A stretch of DNA of 64,000 nucleotides from Topomyia yanbarensis. Its lineage: Eukaryota; Arthropoda; Insecta; Diptera; Culicidae. This document shows positions 46,121 through 57,286 of this stretch, one piece after another; within the stretch, counting starts at the first letter, position 1; each line of letters begins with the position of its first letter. The DNA lies in contig NC_080672.1 of assembly GCF_030247195.1 (NCBI RefSeq), forward strand, positions 28,155,906-28,219,905, written 5' to 3'. The notes below the pieces were generated by a model. That model ran no database searches and had not been told where the DNA came from. It saw nothing but the letters and a program-made list of their open reading frames with translations. Both the position numbers and the translations under genes were made by a program.

Positions 46121-47442
46121 CTTAGTTGTCTGGTGCTTTTTAAACTTCTAGATTACATACGGATACGGATAAATGTGCGATTCCGAACTGCTCTGCTACC
46201 GATCTATCGATAAGAGACAAGGCCGTCGAGAGCCGCGCCGGGCCCCGGGGTTCGAAGTACTGACGGGCCGTACCATATATGCCTTCTTATTTCAACATCG
46301 ATTAGAGGAACTATACAAATGCAACCGTTTCAATCAAACCATTTTATATGAAAATTGTTTATTTAATACGATTCAATGCGTTAGCTTACCAGAGTCGTCA
46401 GTATTTTAAATAAGTAATAGATGAAAAAAAAATAAAAATAATAAAGGAATATTTGTCTGTGGCTGGCCATTAGAATGACTTGCTTCCGATTTGCCATTGC
46501 AATTGGAAACCTTTTTTGCGACATTGCCATACAGTCCATATCGCCATCGTTCATGCTCCCTTGACGCACGTTAATGCTACCATCGTTAATGCTGCTCAGA
46601 ATCCGAGCTTAGAAAAATTGACATCCCTTCGTGAGCTTGAAAGAAAAATAAAATTCTATTCATGCCCGCCGCGATGAATCGAAGGTTTGTTTGTTTTCCT
46701 CGTTAGTCCGCTCTGAGATCATCAAGCAAAAGTGCACCAGATATAGATTATGCAGTTCAGTTATGCTCGAAAATGTAAAAGAACTTCTGCCTTCAAACTG
46801 TCCACATAATAACAAATGAATGCTTTGGTTTGTGAATGAATTTATATTTCCTCTGCACTCAACCATTCGATTCTGCATAAAATTTCAGTCAGTTTGGAAG
46901 TGAATGAATGAGGGAAGCATTGAAACTGAATATTGAATTCAGCAAATTAATCAGAAATAGGCAACTGAATGTAAAATTTCGCACCACTGATGCTGCCTTG
47001 TTTCTTATTGTTGGTACATGTTGATGATTTTGAGGCACTGGATGCAGCTATTGCACTTGTCACTATGACCTGAACGAATTTTCTTTATTGGTTTCTGAAC
47101 ATGGTAAAATCGGTTTTGGAATCAGTTGTTACATTTGCGCCAACATTCAGAGAGAAAACATTCCGAATGCGATGAATGGGATCCAACAGCGAAGTCTGCT
47201 GTTAGAAAGACTGAGACAGAGAGTTGTGAGAGAAAGAGTTTCAACTTTTGGTGAATACTAATAGGTAGAATAAGTATCTAGTTCAATTCCCACATTTTTC
47301 TGCATCAAATGTGTACACTGGAACCTCTATTTACGGACCAAGCCAAGGGTTCGTAAATTGAATTAGTTCGTTTTTTGGGATTTAGATCGTAAAAAATTCG
47401 CTTCACATTCTTATCAAAATTCGTTGGTTGAGCAACATTTTC
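46121..47442. other. No recognised gene
   Basis: GGGCCCCGGGG near 46238-46250 resembles GGCCCC-rich fragments at 34.4 and 50.8 kb. The rest is AT-rich with no supported coding sequence or RNA gene. Confidence 0.35.
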
Positions 47443-47950
47443 GATAACCCTAACAATATGGGTATTTCCGGAACGGGCTTGACAAGTACATGATGAAAAT
47501 GGATATTTGGCACCTTTTTGAAATCCAGGATGGAGACTTCCGATTGAACAATAATCTCGATAACCCTAACAATTTGGGAATTTTTGAAACGGGCTTAATG
47601 AGTAGATGATAGAAATGGTACCTTGGAGCTATTTCAAACAATATCTGTATAAACTATGAGGGTATTTTTAAGCGGGTTTGCCGAAAAGATGAGCGATGCC
47701 CTTTTGAAGGCCAATATAGCGTCTTCTGATTCAGAGAAGTTTTCTATAATCATATCATCCGCATCACAAATCAATATACCTATATCTATTCTATGATTAT
47801 CTTTTTTCGAAAATGTCAATATTTTAGGTTATAGAGATGTCTTAACTGGAATTCGCCATCTTGGTTTTCAAAGTGGCTTCATTCATTGATTTTCGTCATC
47901 TACTCGTTAACCCCATTCCGAAAATATCCAACTTTTATTAGTAACATTAG
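47443..47950. repeat. Cluster of dispersed-repeat copies (three direct, one inverted)
   Basis: Units carrying ATAACCCTAACAATATGGG, GGAACGGGCTTGA and AGTAGATGAT stand at 47443-47502, 47559-47619 and 47648-47698. An inverted copy (CTACTCGTTAACCCCATTCC) is at about 47900-47925. Spacing of the direct copies is about 90-115 bp. The same family appears at 17.58 kb and 53.6 kb. Confidence 0.6.
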
Positions 47951-48325
47951 CTAAGAATATGATAAATTGTAAACAACTTCATACTGTACACTTTGACAAA
48001 CACTTGCGATAAATGAAACCAGAATGATTCTATTGCACTGTTGAATGAATCTAATTGGGTTACGTTCACGTACTTCAGAAAACCATTGGAACGATTGGAA
48101 CGTAGTTATTATTATTGAGAGGGAAAAACCCGCGGCGCGGGAGTGGATTTTCAAAAGCTCCTTCTCCCGTAGGCACAAAACCTCTATGATTTAGGTATCA
48201 ACATTTAAGAAACAAACCAAATGATACAATGACTAACACTAAACACTGCTTAAAATAAACACTTCTTAAACTCTATCTTACATAGGTAAAGTATTAACAT
48301 TAACATAAAAAATTGGCTAACACTA

Positions 48326-49960
48326 TCAGGTTTGGGAAAGGGTGCGCGAAAACAATTTTTTTAAAGAAGTGCGAGACAAATTGAAGTCAAAGACATTGTA
48401 ACATTGATTGAACACTCTACACATGCTACTGACGGGTTCATTTTTGCCATAATTAGTACGAGACTCTGAAAGACGGACAAAAGAGTAGGAACGAAGGTTT
48501 CGGAGGCGAATATCAATGTTGAGAAGACGGAGTAAATCAGGGCAGTCAATGCGAGACAATAACAGATCAGAGACAAAAGACGCTTTGGTCACATTGCGGC
48601 GCAAAGACAGTGTTTCAAGACCAATGAGGTTGCAACGATCTTCGTATCTGGGCAGATTGTAGGGATCGCTCCAAGGCAGGTGGCGCAGCGCAAAACGCAC
48701 AAATTTACGCTCAATACTCTCGATGCGTTGAATGCTGTTCTTGTAGAAAGGAGCCCAAACAACGGCGGCGTATTCCAGTGTGGAACGAACGAGCGAGCAG
48801 TACAACGTTTTTAAGCACTGTACGTTAGTGAAATGCTTAGTAACCCTAAAAATAACTCCTAGATTACGCGAAGCCTTAGACGAGATAAAAGCAATGTGAT
48901 CCTTAAATGTAAGCTTTGAATCCACAAGAACCACTAAATCTTTCACTGTAGTTTCTCTTTTTAATTTGTTTTGCAAGATAGTGTAGTCGAATGTTACGAT
49001 GGAGCGTTTTCGTGCAAACGTAATCACAGAACACTTCGAGGCATTAAAAACCATCCTGTTAGTCATGCACCAATTAGCGAAAATGTCTAACTGAGATTGC
49101 AAAAAGAAAGCATCAGAGTAACTTTTAACTATATGGAATAACTTATAATCATCGGCATAAGACACCTTGAAACACTTAATCAATGAATCCAGATCGTTTA
49201 TGTATAGAAGGAAAATATAAGGACCGATATGGCTGCCTTGAGGTACGCCGGACGTTACGTCGAAGGATGAGGATAAATGATTCCCGATTTTAACAGACAT
49301 TTTACGGCCTGACAAGTAAGATCGAAGCCATTGGTTGATTTTATTGAAGGCGGCCGACAGATCGGTGTATATTGCATCAGCCTGCAATCGATCCTGTAGC
49401 GAGCAAGCGATAAATGAGGTGTAGGCTACTAAATTAGTGCAAGTAGATCGCCTGGGAATGAAACCGTGTTGAGTTTCTGAGATGTATCTAGAACAACAAT
49501 GTGTCAAAAACTCGAGAACGATGAGCTCCAATAATTTCGATAGTGCACATAAAGATGCGATTCCTCGGTAATTGGGAACTTCGCTTTTGGATCCTTTTTT
49601 ATAAACCGGAAAAACGTAAGATGATTTCCAGATGGTAGGAAACACTCCGGAACTTAACGATATATTGAAAACGACGGACAGAGGTAGGCAAAGCGACGAC
49701 GAGCATTTTTTAATGATAGATGATGGGATTCCGTCAGGTCCAGGAGTGTTAGAACACTTGAGTTTTGTGCAAGCTTTTTGTACAATATAGGAAGATATCG
49801 TGAAATGAGGTCCAATACTAGTCCTACGGGGAATGTTGTCGGCTGCTGCGGAGACTTGTTGATTATTAAGAGTATCATTGGTAAAAACACTGCTGAATTG
49901 TTGGCGAAATAACTCACAGATGTCCGGCAATGAAGTCGCTTCTAAATCACCCAGCGACAT
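48326..49960 (-). CDS. Reverse transcriptase of CR1/Jockey-like LINE (544 codons, defective)
   Basis: This uninterrupted 544-residue frame copies element RNA into DNA at a nicked target. The finger region is at about residues 66-135 (NTPGPDGIP, YKKGSKSEVPNYRGI), motif A at 199-208 (TDLSAAFNKI), motif B at 238-247 (GVPQGSHIGP) and the catalytic YADD at 268-271. The thumb and C-terminal part run to 544 (IERKFVRFALRHLPW). Between motif A and WLRSYLSGR only about two residues remain where relatives have about 20, which points to an in-frame deletion of about 60 bp near 49331. The homologous frame extends upstream of the first ATG to about 50105. With the deletion, the upstream frameshift and the 5' truncation the copy should be inactive. 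Confidence 0.85.
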   Translation of the reverse strand: MSLGDLEATSLPDICELFRQQFSSVFTNDTLNNQQVSAAADNIPRRTSIGPHFTISSYIVQKACTKLKCSNTPGPDGIPSSIIKKCSSSLCLPLSVVFNISLSSGVFPTIWKSSYVFPVYKKGSKSEVPNYRGIASLCALSKLLELIVLEFLTHCCSRYISETQHGFIPRRSTCTNLVAYTSFIACSLQDRLQADAIYTDLSAAFNKINQWLRSYLSGRKMSVKIGNHLSSSFDVTSGVPQGSHIGPYIFLLYINDLDSLIKCFKVSYADDYKLFHIVKSYSDAFFLQSQLDIFANWCMTNRMVFNASKCSVITFARKRSIVTFDYTILQNKLKRETTVKDLVVLVDSKLTFKDHIAFISSKASRNLGVIFRVTKHFTNVQCLKTLYCSLVRSTLEYAAVVWAPFYKNSIQRIESIERKFVRFALRHLPWSDPYNLPRYEDRCNLIGLETLSLRRNVTKASFVSDLLLSRIDCPDLLRLLNIDIRLRNLRSYSFVRLSESRTNYGKNEPVSSMCRVFNQCYNVFDFNLSRTSLKKLFSRTLSQT

Positions 49961-50075
49961 AGAAGTGGGTAAACCTGACTCACGCCTCTGTTCATTAACG
50001 TAATTCCAAAACTTTTTTGGATTGTTACGAAGGTGGCTCTGAATACGATGAAGGTAGGAATTGAAGAGAGACTTA

Positions 50076-50703
50076 TTAAGTCTCTTGTAACAATGATTTA
50101 AGAAGATTCTGATTCTTTAGCATATCGGTTCGGTATTTCGAAAACTTTTTTAGAGCTGACCTTTTGGCCGATTTAAACTTTTTTAGTGTACGATTCGACC
50201 ATGGAGGATATTCACAGCCATGATTAAGTTTTTTAGGAGTAAAGTGGTCGATAGCATAAATCAGTACGTTCGAAACAATTTCAGCCGCTGCGTTTGCATC
50301 AGATTGTGGCAAGATTTCATTCCAATTGATACGAGACAAGAAAAGGTGCATTCCTCGAAAATCTGTCTTGCGATAGGCATATGTCAGTTTCTCAGTGGTA
50401 TCTTCGAATGTACAAGGTACACATTTTCGGAGAAAACAATGAAGAGCAGGGTGGTGTTGGCATAGTTTAACGAGAGGAGCTGGAGCACGACAAACGGCAA
50501 AGTGATCGGAGAGGTCCTGGCTTCCAAAGCAAAGATCCAAAATACAGTTGTTGTCATTAGTGACGTCACATAGTTGAACTAGCCCCGCGGTGCTGTAACC
50601 GTCGAGTAGCTGAGTGATACACGTGTTAGTTGATGAGTGTGATGAGTCTGGGTACAGAAATGATGTATTATTGCGAACCCAATTAATGCCGCTAAAGTTG
50701 AAG
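50076..50703 (-). pseudogene. LINE endonuclease C-terminal part and linker
   Basis: Minus-strand reading from 50703 gives FNFSGINW, then LLDGYSTAGLVQLCDV, ILDLCFGSQDLSDHFAV with the SDH motif of apurinic-type endonucleases that nick target DNA, and a basic linker (PPWSNRTLKKFKSAKRSALKKF). The N-terminal half of the endonuclease is missing. The frame ends at 50076, but homology continues in another frame from about 50105 (KRLNKSLFNSYLHRIQ, then NNPKKFWNYVNEQ) into the reverse transcriptase. A single frameshift near 50.1 kb therefore separates the two parts. Confidence 0.8.
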
Positions 50704-50934
50704 TAGTTGATTGTAATATATTTTCAGTGCCGACAGAAACAATAAACTTTATCAATTAAATTAAAATAAATTTAATTCAGTTAAAAATGCGGGCCCCCAA
50801 AACAGACCCGGGCCCCAGGGTAGTTGCCCCCCCTGACCCCCCCCCCCCCTCTCGTCGGGCCTGCTTACGTATAATCACAGGTTTATTTACGGGACATTGT
50901 CCTGCTAAGTATCATCTGAAAAAAATTGGCAAAA
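50704..50934. other. Repeat debris with C13 homopolymer
   Basis: Contains GGGCCC-rich words, a 13-base C run (50837-50849) and an AT-rich part. It is probably the edge of another decayed transposon. There is no gene. Confidence 0.4.
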
Positions 50935-51190
50935 GTTAAGATGACATTTCTCGATTTTGTAACTACGAGCCCGAGAGCTTGGAACATATTCTCTGCGAGT
51001 GTGCAGTACTATTTCTTCGAAGGGAGCGATACTTCGGAAGGCATTTTATGACGCCTCACGAGATGTGGCATACCTGTCCCAAACGGATCCTCAGCTACAT
51101 TGATAATGTAGTACCCGGTTGGGACGACACATGTGGACAAACAAACAACTCGCTTCCAACTACATTGGATTCGGACAATTTGTAACATGT
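50935..51190 (+). pseudogene. LINE ORF2 C-terminal zinc-knuckle fragment
   Basis: Plus-strand translation gives FCNYEPESLEHILCECAVLF followed by RRERYFGRHF. This is the Cys-x...-His-ILCEC signature found at the C-terminus of RNase H-containing LINE ORF2 proteins. Only this terminal piece is present, followed by a stop. The fragment belongs to the same broad class as the LINE at 35-38 kb but lies on the opposite strand. Confidence 0.65.
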
Positions 51191-51690
51191 AGAGCAAACA
51201 TGGGCAACCACAAAAGATAACCTGAATAGTGGTCGCAGTGGCAAAGTTTTCCCTAACAAAAAAGGAGTATCCACCACTATCAGGGACGTCAAAAACCCCA
51301 AGTGTCCCGTTTTGTTCAAACAGACACTCAGTCCAGTAATTGACTAATGAAATTTTCTGACATAATGGACCTAATTTTCACAGCTTCCAATGTTACTGAT
51401 CCCTTTAAAAGCAATCTGATACGTTTTATCCCTGTAGTGCATGCATTTCTGAAGCAGTTGACTCCTAAATGGACCCTCCTTGCTGCGATCGTATCCTTTG
51501 ATGGCTAAGTCATCACACGAGATCACTAATTCGATCACTGTCCTACAATGAAACTGCAGAAGTAGTCTCTAGAAAATCGATTTTAAAATGCAGTTTAATA
51601 TGTTATGTATTCACATTATGTGAAACTTGGTTATCTACCAATATAAATATCAATTTCCAGGTTTCGAGAAAACCTCTATGGAAGAGTACT
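51191..51690. other. No recognised feature
   Basis: Mixed sequence between two LINE fragments. It may contain further decayed LINE 3' sequence, but I cannot identify a domain. Confidence 0.35.
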
Positions 51691-52148
51691 TTTGGGGATT
51701 AAAAAGTGCAATTCTGTCAACCGAATATACCTCCATTCGATACCAGATATTGAAGTTGTCGCTTGTCAAATTAAATGTATTTGCATTACTTTCATCTTCA
51801 TCTCTCCTAGAGCCTGGGCAGGGCACCGAATGATTTGTTATATCACGGAATCCTCACCAGCACCGCGGCTAGATCTAGGAGATCAACATTAATCCAAGAT
51901 CTTTGCGACAATTTCAATATGACCATCTTAAACACGGGAGAAATGACACAGACTCCTACACCACCAGCATGCGCAAGCGCGACCGGCAGAAACAACCAAT
52001 GTCTCGTATGACACGGAACATTGATTGGAAGAGTTACGCGACCGCGATATCTGATAGAACCGAATCTACTCAAGAAGTTCCTCCGGATGAGGAGTACAAG
52101 TTTTTGGCTGGCTTGATTCTCGACAGCGCGAATCAAGCTCAGACTTAA
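51691..52148 (+). pseudogene. LINE ORF2 endonuclease/linker fragment
   Basis: Plus-strand translations in shifting frames give LHSIPDIEVVACQIK, then ITFIFISPRAWAGHR, a segment corresponding to the GDFN region that is damaged here, FNMTILNTGEMTQTPTPPA, and finally TRNIDWKSYATAISDRTEST with the conserved ending FLAGLILDSANQAQT at 52148. The order matches the apurinic-type endonuclease and the following linker of Jockey/Loner-type elements. At least two frameshifts and a deletion remove the SDH motif. The reverse transcriptase is absent. Confidence 0.7.
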
Positions 52149-53218
52149 CCCGACCCTGCGCGAATACCCACGGACGGTCTCCCAGCCCGTGGGGAGATGA
52201 AGAGATCTCTGAGCTGCATGGATGTAATGTACCTCAGAGCACATGAAGAGAAGAATAAAAACGCTCTTTGCACTTTTCATGCGAACCACCGCTCTTCTCT
52301 TTCACAATAAACCTCTTCATTCCGATGTGTGTTGCTCCCATGTGTGCATTCTACTCCATGGTTACACACCTCAAAGAGTAGAAATAAAGAGGCTCTTTAG
52401 TGTTCATCTTGGTCCCACGCACACGAAAGCAGTGAAGGCAACCAACAAAATTTTAGAATCGCTCTTCCGATCAATCTTTATCTGAATTGTAGTTTGATTC
52501 GCCGTCCTGTCTGTTTGCCAGTGAGGGGAGGGAGGTTACAGGTGACTCTTTGTGTGAAATTCTGCATCTCTTGGTGCACAGCTCTTTCTCTTTTTTGTTT
52601 TCAAGTTTCTCTTTGTGCGGATGCACATCGCACAGAGGAGTAACTGGGGTCGAATCCTGGCCAAAATTATTTGCTGCTGCTATTGCTGTCATTTAACTAA
52701 TTTCTGGAACAATTTGCCATCTATCCACCTACCAGTGCAGAGGTCCATTTTCTATATCTTTGCGAATACTAGTAATCTTGAGGTGATCTTTGCGAATACA
52801 TTTGTTTTTCCAGTTGCATAAACAGATGATCTGCAGAAAGGGGAGAGAGGAAGAGGCTCCTGTGCATATATTCATAGCGATACTATTTTCCAAACATAGT
52901 ATTTGGCCCTACAGCATTTCGATGTACCTCAAATTAGTAAAAATTTCAATATTTTCAAATCGCTTGGAATTTATGGATCGGACAAGATCGGAAGAGTTCC
53001 AATATTTTTTGGATACCTGGAATCTTGTTTTGTAGTAGTGCTTCAGGAACTTTTCCGGATCTTGTCGTATAATATAACTGTTTTACTTTAAAGTTTGGAA
53101 TAAAATGTTTAAAAAACGTATTTTTTTAAGTTCGTGCAATGCACAGACCCACTACTATTCTCAGTAAGTTTCAGGCTGAGGTTATACAAATGGTTGTATT
53201 CAACTACGTTTGTAATAA
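52149..53218. other. Unassigned repeat-like sequence
   Basis: GCACAGAGGAGTAA (about 52630-52644) occurs inverted as TTACTCCTCTGTGCATC (about 53500-53516), so a transposon may span roughly 52.6-53.5 kb. ATCTTTGCGAATAC is present twice, near 52756 and 52785. No coding sequence is supported. Confidence 0.4.
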
Positions 53219-53316
53219 TATTGTCTTATTTAATACAGTCATCATCACGAGAAAGCGATATTGATACCCAGCAATATCGCTTTCTCGTGATGATGACTGT
53301 ATTAAATAAGACAATA
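53219..53316. repeat. Perfect hairpin: 45-bp arms, 8-base loop
   Basis: The left arm 53219-53263 and the right arm 53272-53316 are perfect reverse complements over 45 bp, with the loop ATACCCAG. The arms begin TATTGTCTTATTTAATACAG and end GAAAGCGATATTG. RNA from either strand would fold into a flawless stem, long enough for processing by small-RNA nucleases. Absence of any mismatch implies recent formation, selection, or an inverted-duplication artefact of cloning or assembly. It has no coding content and no clear target duplication. Confidence 0.95.
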
Positions 53317-54939
53317 ATGAAAATGATTAAAAAGAACCTGAAAATATCACCATTTCACATCCACGCAAAAAAAATTAATAATTTTTGACATACTCCTAAT
53401 TTTGCCATGTTTTACAGTAGACTTTTAGGTAGGTAAAAAAATATAATGAAATAAAAAATCGAAAAAAAAATTTGTTTATTGGCCAGGAATTTGTTCTAAT
53501 TACTCCTCTGTGCATCGCAGCGTTTTTTTGCTGCTCTTTTTTCATCGCTGTATTTCACTCTTTGTGTACATTGTGTGAGCAAATAACAAGCCTGGTCTCA
53601 GGCTTTAATAGATAGCAAATTCTCGTCAAGCCCCTTCCAAAAATACCCATAGGTTTTGGAGAATTTCGCTGAACTGGAAATCACCATCTTGGTAGTCCTG
53701 TTTCGAAAACACCCTTATTGTTGAAGTGCGTCCCAACGGAATCTTCAATATTCGTCCACATTTTCAAAAATGTAAGTTTTTTGTTTTCAAAGAGTTAAAC
53801 CGTGTAATTGCTGAATCTAAAATCATCACTTTTCTTAACATCGTTCAAGTGCTTTGCATTCAATGTAACGCAGTTTTTGGAATAAGCGCGATTTTTTCAC
53901 ACGGATTTTGCAATTACCGCGGTTTTCAAAACGGTTTTTTTCACGGCACGTATCTCACGTGTAAAAGAAAAACTTCAGTGTACTTGAATTTTGTATCGGA
54001 CTTTCGGCAATACCCATGGAGAAACCCCACTAGCTCGCATCATTACCGCTAGATAGCACTATATGCATCGGTTTATCACTCCAAGTGAAAATAGGAAAGA
54101 TAACTTTATTGCCTACAACTTTGTCAAAGACTTTTTAAATCCGGAAGTTATTAAAAATATTGACAAAGTGATGTTTGAGTAACTTTTGCACAGGGCCAAA
54201 CTGCGCAAAGTGGTGAATCAGTCGTAGAATTCGACAAATTTGTTTGTTTGCGAAATAACGGGTGAGTTTAGCTAAACAGTATGTTTAGAGGAATTTTAGT
54301 ACATAATATGAATAATCTATTGGCTAAATAATGTTAGTTTCATATTTCATGCAATAGGGGGACGATATCACTAAGGACATATTTGATACTGAGGTACGGT
54401 GTTCCAGACTGGGACGATGCGCTGAAGAAATCGAGAATTCCTGAACAGCGCCTTTCGGCTCGACTGTGAAGGTGAAATGAAAATTATCGACTCTAAGCGT
54501 AGAGAATGTCGCAAAAGTGATATGCAAAGACGAAAGGACATGGATTATCGTCAGTAGAGTAGCGACTTGACGAGTCTGACGCGAAGTAGATACTAGAGGG
54601 AGCTAAAGAGGAATTGGAGAAGAGATAATCGAAGTAGCGATAATTGGAATAAGCACACCCTACGGGTCGCCTCCTAGAGTAGCTTGACCGCCCGAATAGC
54701 TCGAGTAGTTCGCGTCGATACCCCCGTAGCAGGTCGCCGAGGCGCAAGTGTACCGGGTGCCATGCTCCACTCGAACTCGACACTTTACTGGGAAGTTCGT
54801 GAGTAGACAGATCCAGCGCCGTAGGTTAGACCGCATCGATGCGCCAGCAGCGGTTTGCCGGGGCACCAGCGAACCGAAAGTTGGCCTGTTGAGGTCCACC
54901 ACCGGTATCTTTCCGAATAGATCGCTACAAAACTAGTAG
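53317..54939. other. No gene called; dispersed-repeat fragments
   Basis: An inverted copy of the AACAATATGGGTATTTTCGG family lies at about 53612-53650. CACGGATTTTGCAATTACCG at about 53900 is related to the repeat at 17.3-17.4 kb. AACTTTGTCAAAGAC at about 54118-54132 recurs at 38.5 and 61.3 kb. Open frames at 54493-54902 on the minus strand have no recognised domain. Confidence 0.35.
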
Positions 54940-55160
54940 TTGTACGGTTCACGGAAACACGAACCAAATGGCTCGCGGAAAGAGGAACTAAATGGCCGAC
55001 TGAGAAACGAGCTGAATGGTACACGAAAAGATATCAGGAGAAATTCCACCGTTAAGGAACTCTCAGTCGGAGTAGGACAGATTTACCTCCCGGAACTATC
55101 CAAGTAGATTGCGACAAAGTTGGGAGGATTTAGCTCACGGGAACGAGGGCTAAATGGTTC
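54940..55160. repeat. Degenerate tandem repeat of about 30 bp
   Basis: About four diverged units share GG(C/T)TC(A/G)CGG and GAAC(C/T)AAATGG words (54950-55020), with a further unit at about 55132-55160 (GCTCACGGGAACGAGGGCTA). The units differ by small insertions, so the array is old. Confidence 0.5.
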
Positions 55161-56222
55161 AAATAAAATTACCGCCAGAGACTATCCGAGTATATACTTG
55201 AAGCTGGCTGGCTCAGGAACACAGATAACCCAAATAGCATAATGTATCCCGAGAATGATGAAATGCAAAAGGAAAGTCGGGCGCCAAAAAGGCTCGAAGG
55301 AAGAGTAATGGAGCAGGCGAGGCTCAGAATTAACTGAGAAAAAATTATTATCATAAAAGAGGTGCAATAAAGTGCAATCAGTCTCGTCACGAAGAAATAC
55401 TTTTAAGCAAAAAGGCAGGCAGAAAGGTAAGGAGTATTTATAGTTGATAGGTACGAAAATGAGTCCCACGGAGAGCCAAAGCACTACAAACGAATTTTTG
55501 GAGTTTTTACAACATTTTTTACGAAAAACACACACTTTCCAATCTCGACGAACTGAGTCGATTAGTACATGACACACGGCGCTCCGGGCTGCGGTATGAT
55601 GAGGGTAAGAGACGATATAAAGCATGTATTAACTTTCAATGACGTTTTCGGCGTCATTCTACCACGAAAACGGCATCGAAACCCAAAATATCTTTGACCA
55701 TCTTTCCCGGGTTTGGAATGACATCAAAACAATCTGGTGTGAATTACACTAGTTTATAGACAGGACTAAGCTAGCATCGGATCGAGCTCTATTTCTCATT
55801 AATGGAGAAAACTTTAGGTAAAAACTATCTTTCTCAATTAAAGAGAAAATGGTTTAACTCTCAAAAAGGCAAGCTAAAATTGTGGCATCAAGAAGCATCG
55901 CTCCGAAGACCTAATGAAGTCGAATGCCTTTTTTGTCGTTTTATCAGTGAGAGAATCGACAGCCCAAAAACGCTCGATCATTTGAATTTTAAATTACAAG
56001 TTCATTGAACCTATAGAACTGAAACTAGCCGGGCCTCCGAGACCCCTTGCCTTTTTGAAGGTTTAATTCACATTTGCGCGTGAAGTGCATAAAACCTACA
56101 ACTAAATTAGTTATGAAATTTTCGTATCGTTTTCGTCTCATGACAAATTAATGACAGGACTAAGCTAGCTCCGCTTCTTGTCTTCCTGAGCAAACTCATA
56201 GTTCCCTAGGAGTTCTGATTAA
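55161..56222. repeat. Dispersed-repeat fragments, no gene
   Basis: Around 55525-55605 (minus strand) stands a diverged copy of the repeat that ends the window, recognisable by GACTCAGTTCGTCGAGAT. GACAGGACTAAGCTAGC occurs twice in direct orientation, near 55761 and 56156. Open frames here (147 codons at 55625-55182 minus, 68 codons at 55802-56008 plus) are not recognised. Confidence 0.4.
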
Positions 56223-56646
56223 GGGACCTTCTTCTGGATTCGGTGGAAAAGCAATATTTGAGATTTTTTGTGTAATAACGAAAAGGCATACAAATTTCCG
56301 CTTTTGATTTTTTTATTCGTTATTTATCGTTAATTAGAAAATGATTGTTTTTTGTTTGAAAATTCAAAATGGCGGATTTCGTCGGTCTCTGCGCGCAAAA
56401 CATCGTCCTACTTCGCCAAGTGTAGGGCCTCCCGTAGTTAACCGGAATGAGAAATTCATATAATTTATTAAAATAGATAAAATTTCCTATGGCTTATACC
56501 TAATTTCAATAAATTTTGATGAAAAATAAACCAATTTTATAGACGATAAAAAAGTGAAATTTGTATTTTTTTAATGTGATTTCATTTAAAAATTATGAAT
56601 AATAAATTTTTCATGCCAATGTTAGGTATAAGTCAGACAAAAAAGT

Positions 56647-57209
56647 ATATACGGAAATATTCCGTTTTTGGCAACATTGTTGTTGTACATAGTAAATCTT
56701 TTAAAAAAAGCTCAATACACATTTTGTTGCTATAATTGATATCACTTTTGACTTTATTTCCAAACATGAGAGTCATATCTATCTATCTATCTATATATAT
56801 AAAAGTCAAAGTTTGTATGTATATGATTTATAGACTCCCAAACGGCTTAACAGATTTCCGTAAAAATTTGCACACAGTAGGTATTTGGTATGGGGTGTGT
56901 TTGTGTGCTATTAGTTGGAGATTATCTGCCCACCAGATGGCGCTTTGGAACAAATTGTGTTTTCCTCCTATTTCGCAGAGTGTCGCAGCAACGCGCGATG
57001 GGTATTAGCTATTTACTATATTTTATCAGGGGTGGGCATAGCGAATAAAATTAAATTGGTTGATTTGTTTACTATTATTTCATTCCATTTCACGTATGAT
57101 GTCACAAATTGGAAATAAAAGCTTTTAAAGTATGGTTCAATTTTTGGTACGGTTCCAGTTTTGGCAACTGAAAAAAAAATATTGTTGCCAAAAACGGAAT
57201 CCTACTGTA
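56647..57209. mobile_element. Tc1/mariner-like MITE nested in the previous element
   Basis: The ends are inverted. ATTCCGTTTTTGGCAACA near 56658-56676 pairs with TGTTGCCAAAAACGGAAT at about 57183-57200, and the right end reads TACAGTAGGATTCCG on the minus strand. TA dinucleotides lie at both edges, as expected for Tc1/mariner integration. Its interior includes a (TATC)n/(TA)n tract and another dispersed repeat at 56776-57010. No transposase is present. Confidence 0.6.
56776..57010 (+). repeat. Dispersed repeat with (TATC)n start
   Basis: Begins with about four TATC units and (TA)n followed by AAAAGTCAAAGTTTGTATG. It continues with ATAGACTCCCAAACGGCTTA and TTTGCACACAGTAGGTATTTG, words I associate with a dispersed repeat of mosquito genomes. 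It is noncoding here. The class cannot be settled by eye. Confidence 0.4.
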
Positions 57210-57286
57210 CTTCCAAACATTTTTTGAATAAATCAAATCAGATCAATAGAACAAGACCTACTCTTGGCGATAGCAGAAAACATATG

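Larger units (their letters stand above)
48106..50703 (-). mobile_element. 5'-truncated non-LTR retrotransposon (CR1/Jockey-like)
   Basis: The element runs on the minus strand from about 50703 to the 3' end, which is a short (TAA)n tail at 48117-48106. The 5' end is cut inside the endonuclease, just at the FNF motif, which is typical of incomplete reverse transcription. It contains the endonuclease end, the linker, a full reverse transcriptase and about 220 bp of 3' UTR. It lacks RNase H. Terminal TAA repeats and the C-terminal RT region resemble the Anopheles T1/Q group of the CR1 clade; this is a by-eye opinion. It is the best-preserved mobile element in the window. Confidence 0.85.

Noticed and set aside
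52630..52660. tRNA B-box-like GGGGTCGAATCCTGG
   Set aside because: No A box or cloverleaf could be built from the upstream 50-60 bases.
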